The notes under the pieces were generated by a model that ran no database searches, was not told the DNA's origin, and saw only the letters and a list, made by a program, of their open reading frames with translations. Below are positions 1 to 6,821 of a DNA stretch of 8,717 nt, in pieces. The stretch comes from an uncultured bacterium (GTDB taxonomy: Bacteria; Bacillota; Clostridia; Lachnospirales; Lachnospiraceae). The number at the start of each line of letters is the position of its first letter. Within the stretch, counting starts at the first letter, position 1. The stretch is from the NCBI GenBank assembly GCA_937893485.1, contig CALBJL010000016.1, positions 1-8,717 on the forward strand, in the 5' to 3' direction. The translations under genes and the position numbers were made by a program.

Positions 1-1
1 T

Positions 2-2647
2 TTAAATGCAATCACGTACCCGGAGAAGACGATCTATCCGGTGGCGAGCTGCAATGACAAGGATTTTCAGAATCTGATACATGTCTATCTGGATGCGGTA
101 TTCCATCCGAATATCTATAAGCACAAGGAGATCTTTTTACAGGAGGGCTGGCACTATGAGCTGGAGAGCGTTGATGCGCCCATCACGTTAAACGGTGTTG
201 TTTACAACGAAATGAAAGGGGCATTTTCTTCTCCGGAGGGTGTGCTTGACCGTGTGGTATTAAATTCCCTGTTCCCCGATACGACTTATGCGAATGAGTC
301 CGGCGGCGATCCGGAGGTGATTCCGGAGCTGACCTATGAGAATTATCTGGATTTCCACAGACGCTATTACCATCCGTCCAATTCTTATATTTATCTGTAC
401 GGTGATATGGACATGGCAGAAAAGCTCTGCTGGATCGATGAAAATTATCTCTCACACTATGAGAACCAGCCGGTTGATTCCACGATTGACCGGCAGGTGC
501 CGTTTGATGCGCCCGTAGAGATCACGAAGGACTATCCGGTGGCGAGCAATGAACCGTTAGAGGACAACGCCTATCTGGCGTACAATCTGGTCATTGATAC
601 CGTGTTAAACAAAGAGTTTTATCTGGCATTTGATGTGCTCGATTATGCGCTGCTCGGCGCACCCGGCGCGCCGCTCAAGCAGGCGTTACTCGATGCGGGC
701 ATCGGAAAAGACATTATGAGCTCGTATGACAACTCGACGTATCAGCCGATTTTCTCGATCGTGGCAAAGAATGCCAACGGCAAAGACCGTGACCGGTTTG
801 TGGCGACGATTCGCGAAACATTAGCACGGATTGCGGAGGACGGCATCAATCAGAAGGCACTGCTGGCGGGCATCAACAGTGCGGAGTTTAAATACCGCGA
901 GGCGGATTTCGGCTCTTATCCGAAGGGACTGATCTATGGACTGCAATGTATGGATAGCTGGCTGTATGACGAGGCAGAACCGTTTATGCACATCGAGGCG
1001 GGTGAGACATTCGCTTATCTGCGCGCGCAGGCAGAGCAGAACACCGGGTATTTTGAACAGCTGATCAAAATATGGCTGTTAGACAATCACCATGCATCGA
1101 TCGTTACGATCAACCCGAAGCGCGGGCTGACCGCTGAAAATGACCGCGCACTGGAACAGAAACTGGCGGCATACAAGGCGGCACTGAGTGAGGCGGAGAT
1201 GGAACAACTGGTGGCAGACACGGCACACCTCAAGGAATATCAGGCAGAGCCTTCACCGAAGGAGGATCTGGAGAAGATTCCGCTGCTCACACGCGCCGAT
1301 ATGAAACAGGAGGCACCACCTTTTTATAACGGTGAGTGTGAGATGGCAGGTATTTCCGTGGTACATCACGACATCCATACCAACGGTATTTATTATATTG
1401 ATCTGTTGTTTGACCTGAACCATCTGAGTGAGGAGGATCTGCCGTATCTTGGCATTTTAAAGGCAGTGCTCGGATATATGGATACCGCAAATTACAGCTA
1501 CAGCGAGCTTGCAAATGAGATCAATCTCGCGACCGGAGGTATTTCATCGACGCTGAACCTGTTTGTGAATGCGGAGGATGACAGCAAGTGGGATGCCCGT
1601 TATGAGGTGTGTGTCAAGGTGTTGGCACCGCAGCTTGCGCGTGCAATGGAACTGGTTGCGGAGATCCTTTCCGGCACCGATCTCTCGGATGAGAAGCGCC
1701 TGCATGAGATCTTGTCACAGGTGAAATCGCGGCTGGAGATGGGTATGACGACATCCGGACATATGGTGTCTGCGGTACGTGCGATGTCCTATTTTTCTCC
1801 GTCGGGCGCGTTCAGTGATGCGGTAGGAGGTATCAGGCTGTACCGGCTGATCGCAGAGATCGAGCGCGATTTTGATGCACATGCAGCGCAGCTTCGGGAG
1901 CGTCTGGGCTCGCTGATTCGACAGATTTTTGTGCGCGACGGACTGATTGTCAGTGAGACGATCGAAGCGGCACAAAAGGATGCATTGGCACCGGAACTGG
2001 AAAAGCTGTGTGCGGTGCTGCCGGAGCATGCGGATCGGAGTAAGGTGCTCACGATCACCTGCGAAAAGAAAAATGAGGGCTTTAAGGATGCCGCACAGAT
2101 CCAGTATGTATCGCGGAGCGGCAACTTCAAAAAGGCAGGCTTTGCGTACACCGGAGCGTTAAATATTTTAAAGGTGATTATGAATTATGAGTATCTGTGG
2201 CTGAACATCCGTGTGCAGGGTGGTGCTTACGGCTGCATGAGTGGATTTGGGAGAAACGGAGATTCGTATCTGTCCTCGTACCGCGACCCGAACCTGCGGG
2301 CGACCAACGAAATCTATGAGGGCATTCCTGCCTATCTGCATGATTTTGATGTGGATGAGCGCGATATGACCAAATTTATTATTGGAACGGTCAGCGCACT
2401 CGATACGCCGCTTCCGCCCGCGACAAAGGGTGTGCGTTCGCTGAGCGCTTATATGTCCGGACTGACTGTGGAAAGCGTACAGAAAAATCGCGAGGAAGTG
2501 CTGCGCGCGACACCGGCGGACATCCGTGCCTTAGAGCCGCTCGTGGCAAGTGTGCTGGCAGATGACTGTCTGTGTGTCATCGGAAATGAGGATACGATAG
2601 AGAAGGAACGGGAGATGTTTATGAATGTGGAGGATCTGTTTTCATGA
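2..2647 (+). CDS. M16C family zinc metallopeptidase (presequence protease/insulinase-like), 5' truncated
   Basis: The reading frame is open to the window edge, so the start is upstream; the GTG at 41 is internal. 881 residues are visible; the family is usually about 970, so roughly 90-100 N-terminal residues are missing, including the HxxEH zinc and catalytic motif. The visible start (NAITYPEKTIYPVAS) matches the segment that follows that motif in PreP-type proteases. Numbering from the codon at 2, the third zinc ligand is Glu70 in GVVYNEMKGA. The M16C-associated middle region starts near residue 370, with a helical, charged hinge. The C-terminal half carries RVQGGAYG, with Arg737 and Tyr743 matching the conserved substrate-binding pair. 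Members of the family degrade unfolded peptides inside a clamshell chamber. No signal peptide can be judged. The gene overlaps era by 4 bases. The family call is firm; the physiological substrate is unknown. Confidence 0.93.
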   Translation, partial: LNAITYPEKTIYPVASCNDKDFQNLIHVYLDAVFHPNIYKHKEIFLQEGWHYELESVDAPITLNGVVYNEMKGAFSSPEGVLDRVVLNSLFPDTTYANESGGDPEVIPELTYENYLDFHRRYYHPSNSYIYLYGDMDMAEKLCWIDENYLSHYENQPVDSTIDRQVPFDAPVEITKDYPVASNEPLEDNAYLAYNLVIDTVLNKEFYLAFDVLDYALLGAPGAPLKQALLDAGIGKDIMSSYDNSTYQPIFSIVAKNANGKDRDRFVATIRETLARIAEDGINQKALLAGINSAEFKYREADFGSYPKGLIYGLQCMDSWLYDEAEPFMHIEAGETFAYLRAQAEQNTGYFEQLIKIWLLDNHHASIVTINPKRGLTAENDRALEQKLAAYKAALSEAEMEQLVADTAHLKEYQAEPSPKEDLEKIPLLTRADMKQEAPPFYNGECEMAGISVVHHDIHTNGIYYIDLLFDLNHLSEEDLPYLGILKAVLGYMDTANYSYSELANEINLATGGISSTLNLFVNAEDDSKWDARYEVCVKVLAPQLARAMELVAEILSGTDLSDEKRLHEILSQVKSRLEMGMTTSGHMVSAVRAMSYFSPSGAFSDAVGGIRLYRLIAEIERDFDAHAAQLRERLGSLIRQIFVRDGLIVSETIEAAQKDALAPELEKLCAVLPEHADRSKVLTITCEKKNEGFKDAAQIQYVSRSGNFKKAGFAYTGALNILKVIMNYEYLWLNIRVQGGAYGCMSGFGRNGDSYLSSYRDPNLRATNEIYEGIPAYLHDFDVDERDMTKFIIGTVSALDTPLPPATKGVRSLSAYMSGLTVESVQKNREEVLRATPADIRALEPLVASVLADDCLCVIGNEDTIEKEREMFMNVEDLFS
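2628..2647 (+). promoter_or_regulatory. era ribosome binding site and ATGA stop/start overlap
   Basis: TGGAGG at 2628-2633 lies inside the end of the peptidase gene, 10 bases before the era ATG at 2644. The peptidase stop (TGA 2645-2647) overlaps that ATG. This layout suggests translational coupling of era to the upstream gene (inference). Confidence 0.75.
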
Positions 2648-3561
2648 ATCGGACAAATGAAAAATTAAAATCGGGCTTTGTGACGATTATCGGCAGACCG
2701 AATGTAGGAAAATCAACGCTGATGAATTATATGATCGGACAGAAGATCGCGATTACATCAAATAAACCGCAGACGACGCGCAACCGGATACAGACGGTCT
2801 ATACAGATCCAGAGCGCGGACAGGTCGTATTTTTGGATACGCCCGGTATTCACAAGGCAAAAAATAAGCTGGGCGAATTCATGGTTGACGTAGCGGAGCA
2901 TACGCTCAGTGAGGTGGATCTGATTTTGTGGCTCGTAGAGCCGACGAATTTTGTCGGCGCGGGCGAACAGCACATCGCAGAGGTGTTAAAAAAGGTCAGC
3001 ACACCGGTCATTCTTGTCATCAATAAGATTGATATGGTGGAGAAAAAAGAACAACTGCTGGAATACATAGATACTTACCGGAAAATCTATGATTTCGCGG
3101 AGATCATTCCGGCATGTGCGCTGCGCGGACAGGGCATGGATGATGTGAGGGATACGATTTTTAAATATCTGCCGTATGGACCGATGTTCTATGATGAGGA
3201 TACGATCACAGACCAGCCGGAGCGTCAGATCGTGGCGGAGCTGATCCGCGAGAAAGCGCTGCACGCATTGAGTGATGAGATCCCGCACGGGATCGCCGTT
3301 ACGATCGAGCGGATGAAGGACCGGCAGGGACAAAATCTCGTCGATATCGATGCGACGATCATCTGCGAGCGTGATTCCCATAAGGGCATCATTATTGGCA
3401 AGGGCGGCAGTATGCTCAAAAAGATCGGAACGAATGCACGTTATGAGATCGAGCGTCTGTTAGACTGCCGCGTCAACCTGAAATTGTGGGTCAAGGTGAA
3501 AAAGGACTGGAGAGATAGCGATATCCTGCTCAAAAACTTTGGCTATAAAGAAGAAAATTAA
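2644..3561 (+). CDS. era: GTPase Era, 16S rRNA-binding ribosome assembly factor
   Basis: Era binds the 3' end of 16S rRNA through a KH domain and uses GTP binding and hydrolysis to time maturation of the small ribosomal subunit; it is cytosolic and partly membrane-associated. The 305-residue length is normal for Era. The GTPase motifs appear in order: G1 GRPNVGKST (17-25), the G2 region with TTR (44-46), G3 DTPG (65-68), G4 NKID (127-130) and a G5 position reading CAL (158-160), where SAL or SAK is usual. The C-terminal KH domain contains IIIGKGGS, with the GxxG loop at 252-255. The ATG at 2644 is chosen because it has a good ribosome binding site and gives the standard N-terminus. Downstream are yqzL-like and recO genes, a familiar Firmicute order. 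I see no terminator after the gene, so it probably shares a transcript with recO. Confidence 0.97.
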   Translation: MNRTNEKLKSGFVTIIGRPNVGKSTLMNYMIGQKIAITSNKPQTTRNRIQTVYTDPERGQVVFLDTPGIHKAKNKLGEFMVDVAEHTLSEVDLILWLVEPTNFVGAGEQHIAEVLKKVSTPVILVINKIDMVEKKEQLLEYIDTYRKIYDFAEIIPACALRGQGMDDVRDTIFKYLPYGPMFYDEDTITDQPERQIVAELIREKALHALSDEIPHGIAVTIERMKDRQGQNLVDIDATIICERDSHKGIIIGKGGSMLKKIGTNARYEIERLLDCRVNLKLWVKVKKDWRDSDILLKNFGYKEEN

Positions 3562-3648
3562 ATACCGATTTCCACTTTTTATCTCGTATGGATCATCTGA
3601 CAGGCGCATACCCTAGTAATAAGCGATTGCCTTAGAAATCGAAAGAAT

Positions 3649-3659
3649 AGGGGGAAAGG
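3649..3659 (+). promoter_or_regulatory. Ribosome binding site of the yqzL-like gene
   Basis: The purine-rich run AGGGGGAAAGG ends 3 bases before the ATG at 3663, with the AGGGGG core 8 bases away. This strong site supports real translation of the small gene that follows. The remaining gap after era (3562-3648) shows no convincing promoter or terminator. Confidence 0.6.
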
Positions 3660-3662
3660 TAC

Positions 3663-3857
3663 ATGTCAGAGGAAAAATGGAATCGGTTTGCAGCGACTGG
3701 GAGTGTGCGGGACTATCTGGAGTATCGCGCAGGCAGACCGCACGGTGCGGAAAAGATCGAAAGCAGCAGTCGGACTGCAGGAGAGGAACAAGCGCATGGG
3801 GCAGACGATTCTGCTGAATGGAATGGTACTCTCTGCAATGCCCATCGGGGACTATGA
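3663..3857 (+). CDS. yqzL: YqzL-like small protein between era and recO
   Basis: This 64-residue protein carries near its N-terminus the pattern W-x2-F-x2-TGS-x3-YL-x-Y (Trp6, Phe9, Thr12-Gly13-Ser14, Tyr18, Leu19, Tyr21). That resembles the short YqzL protein encoded between era and recO in Bacillus, as I recall the family. Its function is unknown. It has a strong ribosome binding site and the expected genomic position, both of which support a real gene. Bacillus YqzL is shorter, about 47 residues. Here the tail after residue 25 is polar and low in hydrophobics, and its last 20 codons overlap the recO start in another frame, so the tail may be unconstrained. No membrane segment or signal peptide is visible. 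The assignment rests on a short motif plus synteny, so it is likely but not certain. Confidence 0.68.
   Translation: MSEEKWNRFAATGSVRDYLEYRAGRPHGAEKIESSSRTAGEEQAHGADDSAEWNGTLCNAHRGL
3779..3787 (+). promoter_or_regulatory. Ribosome binding site deciding the recO start
   Basis: AGGAGAGGA lies 8-9 bases upstream of the ATG at 3796, inside the yqzL-like gene. It favours that ATG over the TTG at 3688 that opens the longer frame, because the residues from 3796 match the usual RecO N-terminus. Confidence 0.65.
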
Positions 3858-4539
3858 CAAGCGGCTGGTTGTGCTCACAAGAGAGCGGGGAAAGATTACG
3901 GTGTTTGCGCGCGGGGCACGCCGCCCGAACAGTTCGCTATTAGCGTCGACCAGCCCGTTTGCATTTGGAGAGTTTGAATTATTTGAGGGAAAAACTGCAT
4001 ATACTGCCTGCAGGATCAGTGTCAAAAACTATTTCCGGGAATTGACAGAGGATGTGGAGGTGGCATATTACGGCTTTTATTTTCTGGAGCTGGCGGATTA
4101 TTACGCGGTGGAAAATATAGAGGCAAAGGATATGTGCAATCTGCTCTATGTATCGCTGCGGGCGCTCACAAAGCCGGTCTTTCCAAACCGGCTTGTCCGC
4201 CGTATTTACGAATTGCGGATGTTCGTGCTGGCGGGAGAGTATCCGGATCTGTTCAGCTGCGTTTCCTGCGGCGCAAAGGAGGATTTACATACCTTTCATA
4301 TCGCACGGGGCGGAATGCTCTGCGGTGGATGCAGCGCGGTGATCGGCGGTGGAATGGATGTCGATGCGTCGACACTGTATACGATGCAGTACATCGTCGC
4401 TACGCCGCTTGCAAGGCTCTACAGCTTTCAGGTCACGGAGGAAGTGCTGTCTGCGCTGGAGCGGATTTTGGACATGTGTCTTCGGCGGTACACGGACAGG
4501 GAATTCCATTCTCTCCAGTTAATTAACGGTTTGTGTTGA
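3796..4539 (+). CDS. recO: DNA repair protein RecO
   Basis: RecO works with RecR and RecF to load RecA onto SSB-coated single-stranded DNA during gap repair and can anneal complementary strands. Starting at 3796 gives 247 residues, close to the 240-255 typical of Firmicute RecO. The N-terminus (MGQTILLNGMVLSAM, then GDYDKRLVVLT and ITVFARGARRPNS) is the classic RecO OB-fold opening. A helical C-terminal region follows, with a zinc-finger pattern of Cys155-x2-Cys158 and Cys176-x2-Cys179, as in many bacterial RecO proteins. The frame extends upstream to a TTG at 3688, but those 36 residues are read from the yqzL-like gene and are unlike RecO. The gene lies downstream of era and yqzL, with a start overlap of 62 bases, consistent with one operon. 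Its stop codon overlaps the -35 box of the next gene's promoter. Confidence 0.94.
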   Translation: MGQTILLNGMVLSAMPIGDYDKRLVVLTRERGKITVFARGARRPNSSLLASTSPFAFGEFELFEGKTAYTACRISVKNYFRELTEDVEVAYYGFYFLELADYYAVENIEAKDMCNLLYVSLRALTKPVFPNRLVRRIYELRMFVLAGEYPDLFSCVSCGAKEDLHTFHIARGGMLCGGCSAVIGGGMDVDASTLYTMQYIVATPLARLYSFQVTEEVLSALERILDMCLRRYTDREFHSLQLINGLC

Positions 4540-4564
4540 AATAGAACGTAAGAAATAGTATAAT
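4536..4564 (+). promoter_or_regulatory. Sigma-A-type promoter for the lipoprotein gene
   Basis: TTGAAA at 4536-4541 is followed after exactly 17 bases by TATAAT at 4559-4564, a near-consensus housekeeping promoter. The -35 box overlaps the recO stop codon (4537-4539). The expected transcript start is near 4571, giving a leader of about 27 bases before the ATG at 4598. It may also serve the glycyl-tRNA synthetase gene, as no terminator is seen between the two. Confidence 0.8.
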
Positions 4565-4597
4565 AAAGCGGATTTGAGACACATTGGAGGAAATGAT

Positions 4598-5185
4598 ATG
4601 AGACGAATGATACACGTCGGAGCGCTGCTTGTATTGACAGTAGCGGTACTGACCGGATGTGGAAAAAATTTTTCTGCAGATACAGATACGGTTTATGTGC
4701 AGAAAAAAGGGACGGTCAAGGGTGCAAATGTAGCTGACTTTGACAAGGAGTACTATGATGAAGCCGAACTTGAGAGCTTTATCAATGACACGGTGGATAC
4801 ATATGTAGCAAAGGCAGGCGAAGGAACGGTCGCTGTGACGAGCTTTGCGGTAGAGGACGGTACGGCACATGTCTATCTGGATTATGCAGGTGCAGAAGAT
4901 TATGCGCAGTTTAACGGCATTGATTTCTATGCGGGAACAGTGCTGGACGCACAGGCGGACGGTTATGATATTCCAAAGGAGTATAATGCTGCTACAGATA
5001 AAGATACAACTTGGGATGCGGACGGCAATAAGATCGTGATCATCGGACAGCAGACACAGGTGAGAGTGGACGGAACCATTCTGTTTGTAACGCCGAACGT
5101 AACTGTGGTGGACAAGAATACGGCGGATGTCACCTACGACATTCTGGATGAAGAGGCACAGCCGGCATATATCGTATATAAATGA
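4598..5185 (+). CDS. Acidic secreted lipoprotein of unknown function
   Basis: I do not recognise this 195-residue protein. The start at 4598 is supported by GGAGG at 4586-4590, 7 bases upstream; an in-frame TTG at 4574 lacks such a site. Residues 1-20 form a lipoprotein signal: basic MRR, a hydrophobic stretch, then lipobox LTGC with Cys21 as the predicted lipidated residue. The mature protein should be anchored to the outer face of the cell membrane. It is very acidic: I count 23 Asp and 10 Glu against about 12 Lys plus Arg. A probable helix (about 48-70, DFDKEYYDEAELESFINDTV) is followed by alternating polar/hydrophobic stretches suggesting a beta-rich domain to the C-terminus. WDADGNK has Asp spacing loosely like a calcium loop, but this is not diagnostic. 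The gene has its own promoter and lies between recO and the synthetase gene. Secretion is confident; function is not assigned. Confidence 0.85.
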   Translation: MRRMIHVGALLVLTVAVLTGCGKNFSADTDTVYVQKKGTVKGANVADFDKEYYDEAELESFINDTVDTYVAKAGEGTVAVTSFAVEDGTAHVYLDYAGAEDYAQFNGIDFYAGTVLDAQADGYDIPKEYNAATDKDTTWDADGNKIVIIGQQTQVRVDGTILFVTPNVTVVDKNTADVTYDILDEEAQPAYIVYK

Positions 5186-5247
5186 TTTTTTATCAAAAAA
5201 TGAAAGAATTAAATAAAAGAATAAAAAATAAGAGAGGATAAATAAAC

Positions 5248-6645
5248 ATGGAAAAGACAATGGACAAAATCGTTGCACTGGCAAAGGCGAGAGGCTTTGT
5301 ATATCCCGGATCAGAGATTTACGGTGGTCTCGCAAACACCTGGGATTACGGAAATCTCGGTGTTGAACTGAAAAACAATGTAAAAAAAGCATGGTGGCAG
5401 AAGTTTGTGCAGGAGAATCCCTATAATGTAGGTGTTGACTGTGCGATTCTGATGAATCCCCAGACATGGGTCGCTTCCGGACATCTCGGCGGTTTTTCAG
5501 ATCCTTTGATGGATTGCAAGGAGTGCCATGAGCGTTTCCGTGCGGATAAGATCATTGAAGATTTTGCAGAAGAAAATGGCATTACATTAGAGGATTCTGT
5601 AGATGGCTGGTCACAGGAGAAGATGATGAACTTCATCGAGGAGCATAACGTTCCCTGTCCAACATGCGGCAAGCACAACTTTACCGAGATCCGTCAGTTT
5701 AATCTGATGTTTAAGACGTTCCAGGGTGTAACCGAGGATGCAAAAAATACCGTATATCTGCGTCCTGAGACCGCACAGGGTATTTTTGTCAACTTCAAGA
5801 ATGTACAGCGTACTTCCCGTAAGAAAGTGCCGTTTGGTATCGCACAGATCGGAAAATCTTTCCGAAATGAGATCACACCCGGTAACTTTACATTCCGTAC
5901 CAGAGAGTTCGAGCAGATGGAATTAGAGTTCTTCTGCGAGCCGGGTACTGATCTGGAGTGGTTCCAGTATTGGAGAACTTTCTGCCGCGACTGGCTGCTC
6001 AGCCTTGGCATGAAAGAGGAGGAACTGCGCCTGCGTGACCATGATCCGGCAGAGCTGGCATTCTACAGCAAGGCAACGACTGATTTTGAGTTCTTATTCC
6101 CGTTCGGCTGGGGCGAGCTGTGGGGTATTGCAGACCGTACAGACTACGACCTGACACAGCACCAGAATACATCCGGTCAGGATATGAGCTACTTTGATGA
6201 TACAAAGAATGAGAAATATATTCCGTATGTCATCGAGCCTTCACTCGGTGCAGACCGCGTTGTACTTGCCTTCCTCTGTGCAGCTTATGACGAGGAGAAC
6301 ATCGGAACAGAAGAAAAGCCTGATATGCGTACCGTACTTCATTTCCATCCGGCACTTGCACCGGTCAAGATCGGTGTGCTGCCGCTGTCAAAGAAGCTCA
6401 ACGAGGGCGCTGAGAAGGTATTTACACAGTTGTCCAAGAAGTATAACTGTGAGTTTGACGACCGTGGAAATATTGGAAAGCGTTATCGCCGTCAGGATGA
6501 GATCGGAACACCGTTCTGTGTAACTTATGATTTTGATTCAGAGGAAGACGGTGCAGTGACTGTCCGTTTCCGTGATTCCATGGAGCAGGAGCGTGTCAAG
6601 ATCGGCGAGCTGGATGCATATTTTGCAGACAAATTTGAATTCTAA
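5248..6645 (+). CDS. glyQS: Glycine--tRNA ligase, single-chain (alpha2) class II type
   Basis: The enzyme charges tRNA-Gly with glycine using ATP, in the cytosol, as a homodimer; this is the eukaryote-like single-chain type, not the two-subunit GlyQ/GlyS enzyme. The 465-residue length fits the family. The N-terminus ([11 protein letters not shown], then [16 protein letters not shown]) is characteristic. Motif 2 contains FRNEI (205-209) and FRTREFEQ (216-223); motif 3 contains EPSLGADR (330-337). Two CxxC pairs (Cys90/Cys93 and Cys137/Cys140) sit in the insertion after motif 1 and could bind zinc. The anticodon-binding domain begins near residue 365 ([14 protein letters not shown]) and runs to the end. 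The start at ATG 5248 has GAGAGG 10 bases upstream. The 62-base gap before it is AT-rich and contains no T-box leader and no clear promoter, so readthrough from the lipoprotein promoter is likely. It is often annotated glyS in other genomes. Confidence 0.97.
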   Translation: MEKTMDKIVALAKARGFVYPGSEIYGGLANTWDYGNLGVELKNNVKKAWWQKFVQENPYNVGVDCAILMNPQTWVASGHLGGFSDPLMDCKECHERFRADKIIEDFAEENGITLEDSVDGWSQEKMMNFIEEHNVPCPTCGKHNFTEIRQFNLMFKTFQGVTEDAKNTVYLRPETAQGIFVNFKNVQRTSRKKVPFGIAQIGKSFRNEITPGNFTFRTREFEQMELEFFCEPGTDLEWFQYWRTFCRDWLLSLGMKEEELRLRDHDPAELAFYSKATTDFEFLFPFGWGELWGIADRTDYDLTQHQNTSGQDMSYFDDTKNEKYIPYVIEPSLGADRVVLAFLCAAYDEENIGTEEKPDMRTVLHFHPALAPVKIGVLPLSKKLNEGAEKVFTQLSKKYNCEFDDRGNIGKRYRRQDEIGTPFCVTYDFDSEEDGAVTVRFRDSMEQERVKIGELDAYFADKFEF

Positions 6646-6650
6646 TTCTC

Positions 6651-6679
6651 ATATTTTGTACTTGCGAAATACAAAATAT
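6651..6679 (+). repeat. Perfect 10-bp inverted repeat downstream of the synthetase gene
   Basis: ATATTTTGTA (6651-6660) and TACAAAATAT (6670-6679) are exact reverse complements separated by 9 bases (CTTGCGAAA). The stem is almost all A-T and is not followed by a T tract, so it is a poor intrinsic terminator. Its overlap with the -35 and spacer of the candidate ppdK promoter makes a DNA-binding operator an alternative reading. The repeat is seen directly; its role is inferred. Confidence 0.7.
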
Positions 6680-6689
6680 ATGGTACAAT
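6662..6689 (+). promoter_or_regulatory. Candidate promoter for ppdK
   Basis: TTGCGA (6662-6667), 16 bases, then TACAAT (6684-6689) gives 4 of 6 and 5 of 6 consensus matches. Transcription would start near 6696, leaving a leader of about 125 bases. A weaker alternative is TTGTCT (6757-6762), 18 bases, TATTAT (6781-6786), which would remove most of the leader. The two cannot be separated from sequence alone. Confidence 0.45.
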
Positions 6690-6697
6690 AATTTATG

Positions 6698-6775
6698 TGC
6701 GGCCTTTTTTGTATAAAATAAATACAAAAAGGTCTGCTCATTGCGTGTTGTAGCGGTTGTCTGGGACAGGCCGCA
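6698..6775 (+). other. Structured 5' leader candidate upstream of ppdK
   Basis: Two pairings share bases. The first is a hairpin in which GGCCTTTTTTGTAT (6701-6714) pairs with ATACAAAAAGGTC (6722-6734) around a 7-base loop, with one bulged T and one G-U pair. The second is a longer-range stem in which TGCGGCCT (6698-6705) pairs perfectly with AGGCCGCA (6768-6775). If the outer stem forms, the inner hairpin can keep TTTTTGTAT/ATACAAAAA (6706-6714 with 6722-6730). A small TGTC/GACA hairpin (6758-6761 with 6765-6768) lies next to the 3' arm and competes for one base. I do not recognise a known riboswitch class, and no terminator precedes the ribosome binding site, so control of translation or RNA stability would be the more likely role. 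Confidence 0.4.
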
Positions 6776-6806
6776 TGACATATTATCACACTCAATATTA
6801 TATTTT

Positions 6807-6812
6807 AGGAGG
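6807..6812 (+). promoter_or_regulatory. ppdK ribosome binding site
   Basis: A perfect AGGAGG lies 9 bases before the ATG at 6822. It suggests strong translation initiation and selects this ATG over an out-of-frame ATG at 6814. Confidence 0.85.
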
Positions 6813-6821
6813 AATGTCAAA

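Noticed and set aside
41..43. GTG at 41 as the start of the peptidase
   Set aside because: The frame is open upstream to the window edge with conserved family sequence (NAITYPEKTIYP), and there is no ribosome binding site.
3586..3614. A possible sporulation-type promoter, with CATACCCT as a sigma-E-like -10
   Set aside because: The -35 match is weak and the following gene does not need a sporulation promoter; the match is within chance for this length.
3588..3635. A 15-codon frame (MDHLTGAYPSNKRLP) between era and the yqzL-like gene
   Set aside because: No ribosome binding site precedes it, it is very short, and I recognise no matching leader peptide or small protein.
4134..4526. A 130-codon + frame inside recO
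   Set aside because: It is contained in recO in a different frame, with no ribosome binding site and no recognisable product.
5009..5032. EF-hand or dockerin-like calcium loop in the lipoprotein (WDADGNK)
   Set aside because: It is a single partial match without the full 12-residue loop pattern or a paired second loop.
5185..5201. Inverted repeat ATTTTTT-ATC-AAAAAAT just after the lipoprotein stop
   Set aside because: The stem is pure A-T with a 3-base loop and no T tract after it, so it is not a credible terminator in an AT-rich spacer.
4523..5467. A 314-codon open frame on the minus strand
   Set aside because: It lies opposite the promoter, the lipoprotein gene and the start of the synthetase gene. 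Its product is rich in Cys, His, Ile and Arg, as expected of an antisense shadow, and it resembles no known protein.
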